Assembly (NCBI GenBank): GCA_000973525.1
Contig: CP004391.1
Span: 372,001 to 436,000 of the forward strand
Direction of reading: 5' to 3'
From: Pasteurella multocida subsp. multocida OH4807
GTDB taxonomy: Bacteria; Pseudomonadota; Gammaproteobacteria; Enterobacterales; Pasteurellaceae
Length of the DNA: 64,000 nt
Shown piece by piece: positions 57,498 through 64,000 of this stretch (position 1 is its first letter; every line of letters starts with the position of its first letter). The position numbers were made by a program, and so were the translations under genes. The notes under the pieces were generated by a model. It ran no database searches, was not told the DNA's origin, and saw only the letters and a list, made by a program, of their open reading frames with translations.

Positions 57498-59396
57498 ATG
57501 ACAAATAATTATTCAGCGAATGAAATAACCGTTTTAAAAGATCTTGAACCCGTCCAACTCCGTCCGGGAATGTACACCGACACCACACGCCCAAACCATT
57601 TAGGTCAAGAAGTTATCGATAACAGTGTGGATGAAGCGTTAGCCGGACACGCTACGAAAATCGAAGTGATTTTACATAAAGATCAATCTCTTGAAGTTAT
57701 TGATAACGGTCGTGGTATGCCGGTAGATATTCACCCTGTTGAGAAAGTGTCTGGTGTAGAAGTTATTCTGACCAAATTGCACGCGGGTGGTAAATTTTCC
57801 AATAAAAACTATGAATTTTCAGGTGGTTTACACGGTGTGGGGATCTCCGTGGTCAATGCGCTGTCTGAACGTGTCGATGTAACGGTAAAACGCAATGGTG
57901 AAGTGCATAAAATTGCCTTTGAAAATGGTGTTAAAGTCGAGGAATTAGAAGTTATCGGCACTTGTGGACGACGTAATACAGGTACAACCGTTCGTTTTAA
58001 ACCCAATCCAAAATATTTTGATAGCGATAAATTCTCAGTTTCTCGCTTACGCCATTTATTACGCGCCAAAGCGGTGCTTTGCTCTGGCTTAGAAATTAAA
58101 TTCATTGATAAAGTCAATAACACGGAAGATGTTTGGCTATATGAAGACGGTTTATCTGACTATCTAAGCGAAGCGGTAAACGGTTTACTGACTTTACCTG
58201 AAAAGCCTTTTATTGGTGATTTTAAAGGGGATAAAGAAGCCGTTAGCTGGGCATTATTATGGTTGCCAGAAGGTGGCGAATTATTGGGTGAAAGCTATGT
58301 CAACTTGATCCCAACTATTCAAGGCGGTACACACGTCAATGGGTTACGCCAAGGCTTACTTGATGCAATGCGTGAATTTTGTGAGTTTCGCAATCTTCTG
58401 CCACGAGGTGTCAAATTAACAGCTGATGATATTTGGGAACGTTGCGCTTATGTGCTTTCAGTAAAAATGCAAGATCCACAATTTGCTGGGCAAACCAAAG
58501 AACGCTTGTCTTCGCGTCAAAGTGCAGTCTTTGTGAGCGGCGTTGTGAAAGATGCCTTTAGTTTATGGTTAAACCAAAACGTACAACAAGCAGAACAATT
58601 GGCTGAAATGGCGATTAGCTCAGCGCAACGCCGTTTGCGTGCATCGAAAAAAGTGGTGCGTAAAAAATTAGTCAGTGGTCCTGCGCTACCGGGTAAGCTT
58701 GCCGATTGTAGCCAACAAGATTTAGAAAAAACCGAATTATTCCTTGTGGAAGGTGACTCTGCGGGCGGTTCAGCAAAACAAGCACGCGATCGTGAATATC
58801 AAGCAATTTTGCCTTTACGCGGTAAAATTTTAAATACTTGGGAAGTGTCATCTGAACAAGTGCTTTCTTCAACAGAAATTCACGATATCGCAGTAGCTTT
58901 AGGGATTGACCCAGACGGCGACGATCTTTCGCAATTACGTTACGGTAAAGTATGTATTCTCGCCGATGCGGACTCTGATGGTTTGCACATCGCAACGCTA
59001 TTATGCGCATTATTCCTCCGCCATTTCCCAAAACTGGTACAAAACGGCCACGTTTATGTTGCAATGCCACCACTCTACCGCATTGACTTAGGCAAAGAGG
59101 TTTTCTACGCCTTAGATGAGGGCGAAAAAGAAGCGATTTTAGACCGTTTGAAAAACAAAAAAGGTAAACCGAACGTACAGCGTTTTAAAGGGTTAGGTGA
59201 AATGAATCCAATCCAATTACGAGAAACCACAATGGATCCGAACACCCGCCGTTTAGTCCAACTCACTTATAACAAAGAAGAAGATAACGGCGCTGAAACC
59301 TTAGAATTAATGGATATGCTACTCGCTAAAAAACGCTCTGAAGATCGCAAAAACTGGCTACAAACCAAAGGCGATCAAGTGGATTTAGCGGTCTAA
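57498..59396 (+). CDS. parE: DNA topoisomerase IV subunit B
   Basis: A 632-aa type IIA topoisomerase ATPase subunit (E. coli 630). GHKL ATPase domain (EVIDNSVDEALAG, IDNGRGMPVD, GGLHGVG), transducer, and TOPRIM domain with LVEGDSAGGSAKQ and DADSDGLHIATLL. It decatenates daughter chromosomes with ParC. ATG 57498 aligns with the E. coli start; an in-frame ATG at 57423 would cover the promoter. No Shine-Dalgarno is visible, and the promoter position suggests a leaderless mRNA. Confidence 0.97.
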   Translation: MTNNYSANEITVLKDLEPVQLRPGMYTDTTRPNHLGQEVIDNSVDEALAGHATKIEVILHKDQSLEVIDNGRGMPVDIHPVEKVSGVEVILTKLHAGGKFSNKNYEFSGGLHGVGISVVNALSERVDVTVKRNGEVHKIAFENGVKVEELEVIGTCGRRNTGTTVRFKPNPKYFDSDKFSVSRLRHLLRAKAVLCSGLEIKFIDKVNNTEDVWLYEDGLSDYLSEAVNGLLTLPEKPFIGDFKGDKEAVSWALLWLPEGGELLGESYVNLIPTIQGGTHVNGLRQGLLDAMREFCEFRNLLPRGVKLTADDIWERCAYVLSVKMQDPQFAGQTKERLSSRQSAVFVSGVVKDAFSLWLNQNVQQAEQLAEMAISSAQRRLRASKKVVRKKLVSGPALPGKLADCSQQDLEKTELFLVEGDSAGGSAKQARDREYQAILPLRGKILNTWEVSSEQVLSSTEIHDIAVALGIDPDGDDLSQLRYGKVCILADADSDGLHIATLLCALFLRHFPKLVQNGHVYVAMPPLYRIDLGKEVFYALDEGEKEAILDRLKNKKGKPNVQRFKGLGEMNPIQLRETTMDPNTRRLVQLTYNKEEDNGAETLELMDMLLAKKRSEDRKNWLQTKGDQVDLAV

Positions 59397-59437
59397 ATTT
59401 AGACGTTGCGAGGCAACAACAAAGCGCAAGTAAAATA

Positions 59438-59446
59438 AAGTGCGGT
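59438..59446 (+). other. Uptake signal core after parE
   Basis: Exact AAGTGCGGT followed by a T run, 42 nt past the parE stop. Confidence 0.8.
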
Positions 59447-59497
59447 CTTTTTTAGACAAATTTTAAATATTTATGAACAACTTTACTTGAACTTTTT

Positions 59498-59631
59498 CCC
59501 CTTATTTTTCGCCGTAGCAGTTGCGTCAACTTTTGAGAATAACTTTCCTTGTTTAAGCTTGTAATGCAAGCGAGTTTGGAAAGTTGATTCCAAAAGTTAG
59601 CAATAAGCGTAGGAAAAAGAAAAATCAGGGG
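59498..59631. repeat. 134-bp imperfect palindrome between parE and parC
   Basis: Nested arms pair in order: CCCCTTATTTTT with AAAAATCAGGGG (11/12), CGC with GCG, TTGC with GCAA, AACTTTTG with CAAAAGTT, GAAT with ATTC, AACTTTCC with GGAAAGTT, and inner AAGCTTG with CAAGC. The whole would fold as one long hairpin on either strand. A further hairpin follows at 59645. No gene is likely here. Confidence 0.8.
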
Positions 59632-59644
59632 CGTGTTTCTTTTG

Positions 59645-59678
59645 CCTACTTTGCTTTGCACGAGCAAAGAAAAGTAGG
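59645..59678. repeat. Second hairpin upstream of parC
   Basis: CCTACTTTGCTTTGC pairs with GCAAAGAAAAGTAGG, 15-bp arms with one mismatch and a 4-nt loop, followed by no T tract. This GTTTCTTTTGCCTACTTT type of sequence is, from memory, a dispersed intergenic repeat in several gamma-proteobacteria. Confidence 0.7.
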
Positions 59679-59715
59679 TCAAACATAAAATTAACCCAAA
59701 AACCAAAACAACATT

Positions 59716-61968
59716 ATGAACACAATCAACTACGAAGGCATTGAACAAACCCCATTACGCGAGTTCACTGAAAAGGCCTATCTCAACTATTCAATGTACG
59801 TCATTATGGATCGTGCATTGCCTTTTATTGGCGACGGGTTAAAACCTGTACAGCGTCGCATTATTTATGCAATGTCAGAATTGGGCTTAAATGCCACCGC
59901 AAAATACAAAAAATCTGCCCGCACTGTGGGGGACGTATTAGGTAAATTCCACCCGCACGGCGACTCGGCTTGCTATGAAGCAATGGTATTAATGGCACAA
60001 CCTTTCTCTTATCGTTATCCATTAGTGGACGGTCAAGGGAACTGGGGGGCGCCAGATGACCCGAAATCTTTCGCAGCAATGCGTTATACCGAATCTCGCT
60101 TATCAAAAATTGCGGAAGTCTTGTTATCGGAGCTGGGTCAAGGCACGGTTGATTATCAACCCAACTTTGATGGCACATTAGCTGAACCGCAGTATTTACC
60201 CGCACGCTTACCGCATATTTTATTAAATGGTACGACCGGGATCGCAGTGGGTATGGCGACGGATATTCCACCGCATAACATTAATGAGATTGCTGATGCG
60301 GCTGTGATGTTGATTGATAACCCGAAAGCCACATTAGACGACTTACTGACTGTGGTTCAAGGTCCTGATTATCCAACTGAAGCAGAAATTATTTCGTCTA
60401 AAGACGACATTCGTAAGCTGTATGAGCAAGGTCGTGGCTCGGTGCGTATGCGTGCAGTTTGGAAAAAAGAAGACGGCGAAATTGTGATTACTGCCCTACC
60501 ACATCAAGCATCGCCGTCAAAAGTGATCGCACAAATTGCCGATCAAATGACTGCGAAAAAACTGCCAATGGTAGAAGACATTCGTGATGAAGCCGATCAC
60601 GAAAACCCAATTCGTATTGTGATTGTGCCGCGTTCTAATCGCGTCGACTGTGATGCGTTAATGGCACATCTATTTGCCACGACAGATTTAGAGAAAAGCT
60701 ATCGTGTAAATATGAATATGATTGGTTTGGACAATAAACCAGCAGTAAAAAGCTTAGTTGAAATCCTGACCGAATGGTTACAATTCCGTCGTACAACTGT
60801 GACTCGCCGTTTACAACATCGCTTGGATAAAGTGTTGGCTCGCTTACATATTTTAGACGGTTTGATGATTGCTTATCTCAATATCGATGAAGTGATCCAC
60901 ATCATTCGTAATGAAGATGAGCCAAAACACGTGTTAATGGCACGCTTTAATTTAACCGATGAACAAGCAGAAGCCATTCTGAACTTGCGCTTACGTCATT
61001 TAGCGAAGTTAGAAGAACACGAATTACAAGCAGAAAAAGATCGTTTAGAAGAAGAACGTGATAGTTTACAACTGACGTTAGGTTCTGAACGTCGTTTAAA
61101 TGCTTTAATCAAAAAAGAAATCCAACAAGATGCCAAAACTTATGCAAGCCCACGTTTATCACCATTAGTGGAACGTGCGGAAGCTAAAGCAATTTCTGAA
61201 AGTGAAATGACACCCGCTGAGCCTGTGACTGTGATTTTATCGGAAATGGGTTGGGTACGTTGTGCGAAAGGCCACGACATTGATGTACAAAATATCAGCT
61301 ACAAAGCCGGCGATAAATACCTTGCTCACGCTTATGGTAAGAGCAACCAAGCTGCGGTGTTTATTGATAGCACTGGTCGCAGTTATGCACTTGATCCATT
61401 AACGCTACCTTCAGCACGTTCACAGGGTGAGCCTTTGACAGGTAAACTCACGCTACCAGCAGGCGCAAGCGTTGAACAAGTGTTAATCGAAACTGAAAAT
61501 CAGCCGCTACTAATGGCATCTGATGCGGGTTATGGCTTTATTTGTAAGTTTGAAGATTTAGTTGCACGCAACAAAGCTGGTAAGGCACTAATTTCCTTAC
61601 CTGAAAATGCCAAAGTGTTGCCTCCATTAAAACTCACAAATGAGACCGCACTTTTAGTCGCCTTAACTTCTGCTGGTAGAATGTTGATCTTCCCAGCCAA
61701 AGATTTGCCCTCACTTGCAAAAGGGAAAGGGAACAAAATTGTCACCATCCCAGCCGCAAATGCCAAAGATCGCTCTGAATTATTAGTACGTTTACTCTTA
61801 ATCGAAGAAAACTCAACTTTAGTGTTCCATTCAGGCAAACGCAAAGTAACGCTAAAACCAGAAGAATTACAAAAATTCCGAGCGGAACGAGGCAGAAAAG
61901 GGACTCAATTACCGAGAGGTTTACACAGTAATACAGACATTGAAATCTGTTATCCAGACAACTCGTAA
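59716..61968 (+). CDS. parC: DNA topoisomerase IV subunit A
   Basis: A 750-aa DNA cleavage/religation subunit (E. coli 752) with catalytic Tyr124 in [12 protein letters not shown] and a C-terminal beta-pinwheel. The quinolone-determining region [11 protein letters not shown] has Ser84 and Glu88 (E. coli S80/E84), the wild-type residues. The ATG lacks a clear ribosome site and is preceded by an A/C-rich stretch. A USS core is at 61645-61653. Confidence 0.97.
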   Translation: MNTINYEGIEQTPLREFTEKAYLNYSMYVIMDRALPFIGDGLKPVQRRIIYAMSELGLNATAKYKKSARTVGDVLGKFHPHGDSACYEAMVLMAQPFSYRYPLVDGQGNWGAPDDPKSFAAMRYTESRLSKIAEVLLSELGQGTVDYQPNFDGTLAEPQYLPARLPHILLNGTTGIAVGMATDIPPHNINEIADAAVMLIDNPKATLDDLLTVVQGPDYPTEAEIISSKDDIRKLYEQGRGSVRMRAVWKKEDGEIVITALPHQASPSKVIAQIADQMTAKKLPMVEDIRDEADHENPIRIVIVPRSNRVDCDALMAHLFATTDLEKSYRVNMNMIGLDNKPAVKSLVEILTEWLQFRRTTVTRRLQHRLDKVLARLHILDGLMIAYLNIDEVIHIIRNEDEPKHVLMARFNLTDEQAEAILNLRLRHLAKLEEHELQAEKDRLEEERDSLQLTLGSERRLNALIKKEIQQDAKTYASPRLSPLVERAEAKAISESEMTPAEPVTVILSEMGWVRCAKGHDIDVQNISYKAGDKYLAHAYGKSNQAAVFIDSTGRSYALDPLTLPSARSQGEPLTGKLTLPAGASVEQVLIETENQPLLMASDAGYGFICKFEDLVARNKAGKALISLPENAKVLPPLKLTNETALLVALTSAGRMLIFPAKDLPSLAKGKGNKIVTIPAANAKDRSELLVRLLLIEENSTLVFHSGKRKVTLKPEELQKFRAERGRKGTQLPRGLHSNTDIEICYPDNS

Positions 61969-61972
61969 CAAT

Positions 61973-61999
61973 AAAGGAGGCAAACACGCCTCCTTTTTA
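61973..61999. terminator. Terminator after parC
   Basis: AAAGGAGGC / GCCTCCTTT perfect 9-bp stem with 6-nt loop, then T run. Confidence 0.92.
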
Positions 62000-62013
62000 C
62001 TATGCTAAACAAG

Positions 62014-62727
62014 TTATTTTAAACGGGATAAACGCTCTTGTGCTACCGCTGCTAACTCTCCTGACTGGCGAGAAAGTTGTTGATACCAATACACTGCTTG
62101 TTTTTTATTTCTCTTCGTCCCCTCGCCCTCTTCATACATCATGGCGAGGCGATATTGTGCATCGTGGTTCCCTGCCTCTGCCGCCTTTTTAAACCACTTA
62201 AATGCCTTTGGCAATTCTTTTAGTTCATTCTCATAAATTTGCCCTAATACCATCATCGCATCCAGTGAACCTGAGTCAGCTGTTTTTTCAAACAATTTTA
62301 TACTGTGTTTGATGTCTTTTTTTACACTATTACCTTGTAAGTAAAACACCGCAAGGTTATTAATCGCCTTAATACTTCCTCGCTCTGCCGCCTCACTAAA
62401 CCACCAATACGCTTTTTCAAAGTCTTGCTCAACACCTTGACCTCTCGCATACAAAATACCGAGATTGGCTTGCGCTTGATAATCGCCTTTTTGCGCTAAA
62501 GGCAAAAGCAAATCAAATGCCGTTTTCCAGTCCTGGTTATCTGCAGCTTGTAAAATTAACGTTCTACGTTGTTCATCACTTAATGATTCTAAAGCTGGCT
62601 CTCCATCCGTCGCTTGCGTAACGGATATCGTAGCTACGTTACCCACATCCTCTTTTTTGAACGTATTCGATGCTTGTACCATAAAAGTCATGGATAAAAG
62701 CATACTCAGCACAATAATTTTCTTCAT
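62014..62727 (-). CDS. Secreted Sel1-repeat (SLR) protein
   Basis: A 237-aa protein with a cleavable signal peptide (to about residue 19, VQA) and about four Sel1-like helical repeats from residue ~75 to ~225 (AQANLGILYARGQGVEQD; AINNLAVFYLQGNSVKKD; AQYRLAMMYEEGEGTKRN). SLR proteins are protein-interaction scaffolds in the periplasm or secreted space. It lies 9 nt after the YwiC-like gene and is likely co-transcribed. Specific role unknown. Confidence 0.85.
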   Translation of the reverse strand: MKKIIVLSMLLSMTFMVQASNTFKKEDVGNVATISVTQATDGEPALESLSDEQRRTLILQAADNQDWKTAFDLLLPLAQKGDYQAQANLGILYARGQGVEQDFEKAYWWFSEAAERGSIKAINNLAVFYLQGNSVKKDIKHSIKLFEKTADSGSLDAMMVLGQIYENELKELPKAFKWFKKAAEAGNHDAQYRLAMMYEEGEGTKRNKKQAVYWYQQLSRQSGELAAVAQERLSRLK

Positions 62728-62736
62728 AGCTAAACC

Positions 62737-63453
62737 TTATAACGTTGCCACTAATAGCATAATAAAAAATAACAATGAAACCCCTACCTCTGTAAGCCCG
62801 ACTTGTTTAACTGATAATTTAATTCGAGGCAACCAAATCGCTCTGACAAGAGGTGGAAAATACGTTAATGCTAACAAATATTGCTGCAAAGGTAAAAACA
62901 TCAACACGCACAATAAATGAAATATAATCGACATATTTAAATAACGTGGATTTTTACGCTCACGTAAAACCGATTTCACATAAAGTGTCGTACCGATAAA
63001 AAATAAACTTGGATATAACGCGACCAAGCCAATTTGCTGATCAAACTTTGGTTGAGAAAAATAGTACGCCGCCATACCTGCGATAGCAAAAATAACAATA
63101 CCTGCTATATCATTCAGCAAGGCTCGCTCATCTTTTTTCTTCACATAATAAATGTTCACTGCAACTAACGGTAACATCGCGATGACAAAATAAATGATAT
63201 AAATGTTATACCACAAGGCAGGTAACGCAAAACCTGCACTGGCTAACCCATAAATCCATGTCCATTTGATATTGATTGAGCGATTTCTTCCCTTAAATAA
63301 ATTCAAGAAAGGATAGGTCATTAAATATAATGCTGCCCAAGCTAAAAACAGAAAAATATGCTGCCAAACAGGCTGTGATAACAACATACCATACAGAAAT
63401 GGCATAAGTGCCATAACGATCGCGCCATGTTGGTTCGAAATAAGTAATTTCAT
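62737..63453 (-). CDS. YwiC-like multi-pass membrane protein
   Basis: A 238-aa protein with about eight hydrophobic segments and the N-terminal motif SNQHGAIVMALMPFLYG, which matches the QHGAW-type opening of YwiC-like proteins. Function unknown. Operon partner of the Sel1-repeat gene; divergent from the RidA gene. Confidence 0.7.
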   Translation of the reverse strand: MKLLISNQHGAIVMALMPFLYGMLLSQPVWQHIFLFLAWAALYLMTYPFLNLFKGRNRSINIKWTWIYGLASAGFALPALWYNIYIIYFVIAMLPLVAVNIYYVKKKDERALLNDIAGIVIFAIAGMAAYYFSQPKFDQQIGLVALYPSLFFIGTTLYVKSVLRERKNPRYLNMSIIFHLLCVLMFLPLQQYLLALTYFPPLVRAIWLPRIKLSVKQVGLTEVGVSLLFFIMLLVATL

Positions 63454-63551
63454 TGTCTATCCCATATAAAAATTACGTTGTCTAATTTTAGCGAGTTTGC
63501 TAAAAAATAGATATAATCTTTGTTTGTTATTCCACTAGAGGAGAATAAAAA

Positions 63552-63905
63552 ATGGTCAACATCCAACGCTTTCATTCCAACCAACGTCTGTCTGAAATGG
63601 CAATTTATAACGGAGTCATTTATTTAGCTGGTCAAGTACCCGAAACTACCCTACATGAAACAGCTTATGAGCAAACTAAAGAAGTATTAGGATTGGTCGA
63701 TGCACTTTTGAAAGAGGCAGGTTCAAATAAAAGTCGTATCATTAATGTACAAATTTATCTCTCTGATATGGATTACTATGACGAAATGAATCGAGCTTGG
63801 GATGAGTGGGTTGATACACAAGCTCCACCAACACGAGCAACGGTAGAAACTAAACTAGCTGTTGATAATTGGAAAGTCGAAATTGTCGTCACAGCTGCCG
63901 TATAA
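63552..63905 (+). CDS. RidA/YjgF-family protein, YoaB-like
   Basis: A 117-aa protein of the RidA superfamily, closest in pattern to E. coli YoaB (GSNKSRIINVQIYLSD, MNRAWDEWV, PPTRATVETKLA), with the conserved Arg in TRAT. RidA members hydrolyse reactive enamine/imine intermediates; whether this YoaB-type member does is uncertain. AGGAG is 8 nt before ATG 63552. Confidence 0.88.
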   Translation: MVNIQRFHSNQRLSEMAIYNGVIYLAGQVPETTLHETAYEQTKEVLGLVDALLKEAGSNKSRIINVQIYLSDMDYYDEMNRAWDEWVDTQAPPTRATVETKLAVDNWKVEIVVTAAV

Positions 63906-63965
63906 TTTTGTGCATTCTACTGATTTACCGCTTCCTAACGAAAGTAAATTTACTTTATACTTAGT

Positions 63966-64000
63966 AGGCTAATTTTCGCGGGATTAAATTAGCCTTTTTA
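63966..64000 (+). terminator. Terminator after the RidA-family gene
   Basis: AGGCTAATTT / AAATTAGCCT perfect 10-bp stem with a 10-nt loop and a T5 run at the window end. Confidence 0.88.

Noticed and set aside
59452-59748. A 98-codon minus-strand frame between parE and parC
   Set aside because: It runs straight through the two palindromic elements, overlaps the parC start, and its product has no recognisable domain; it is a translation of repeat DNA.
1-64000. CRISPR array, rRNA operon or insertion sequence
   Set aside because: No spaced direct repeats, rRNA-like stretches or transposase frames were seen in the window.

Overview
The window looks like chromosome of a Pasteurellaceae bacterium, most likely Pasteurella multocida or a close relative. 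The evidence is moderate-GC coding, gene orders shared with Haemophilus influenzae (uvrC-kdsB-lpxK-msbA-comEC-dksA-pcnB-folK; thiB-thiP-thiQ-bioB), and about nineteen exact copies of the Hin-type DNA uptake core AAGTGCGGT or its complement. It is mostly core chromosome, with one small accessory scar at about 8.6-13.1 kb.

Layout. 0-3.2 kb: 3' part of ydiJ, then menI and hemH in a tightly overlapping run. 3.2-8.5 kb: selD, then a gluconate module (gntR, gntK, GntP-family permease) with two GntR palindromes and two CRP-like sites, then a 2-Cys peroxiredoxin. 8.6-9.8 kb: tadF and tadE without the rest of a tad pilus operon. 9.9-13.1 kb: a decayed integrative element (unknown gene, lipoprotein, short SSB, truncated DnaB, ParA) ending at a broken tRNA-Lys beside intact tRNA-Leu(UAA) and tRNA-Gly(GCC). 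13.6-25 kb: membrane, lipid A/KDO, repair and competence genes, with a probable Sxy-dependent CRP-S site ahead of comEC. 25-34 kb: metX with a MetJ-like operator, sanA, cra, ilvIH, an NhaC-superfamily carrier behind a lysine riboswitch (hence a probable lysine transporter, LysW), hns with a terminator-like hairpin in its leader, and purU. 34-38 kb: nagBA divergent from nagE, with shared operator and CRP sites. 38-44.3 kb: a Fur-box operon for TonB-dependent haem (or related iron) uptake that includes a secreted esterase fused to a PDZ domain. 44.5-48.9 kb: thiamine importer under a TPP riboswitch, followed by bioB. 49-57 kb: glnE, a Rickettsia-type protein lysine methyltransferase homologue, a TIM-barrel protein of uncertain function, and the carboxy(nor)spermidine dehydrogenase/decarboxylase pair. 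57-64 kb: parE and parC separated by a 134-bp imperfect palindrome, then a Sel1-repeat protein, a YwiC-like membrane protein and a RidA-family protein.

Regulatory signals tie most of the metabolism together: CRP/GntR for gluconate, CRP and palindromic operators for amino sugars, Fur for iron, riboswitches for lysine and thiamine, MetJ for methionine and CRP-S for competence. No clearly novel large system is visible. The best leads are the integrative-element scar with orphan tadEF and a broken tRNA, the lysine riboswitch with its own anti-Shine-Dalgarno, the esterase-PDZ fusion in the iron operon, the apparently leaderless parE, and the parE-parC palindromic repeat. All calls come from reading the sequence; no database search was possible.
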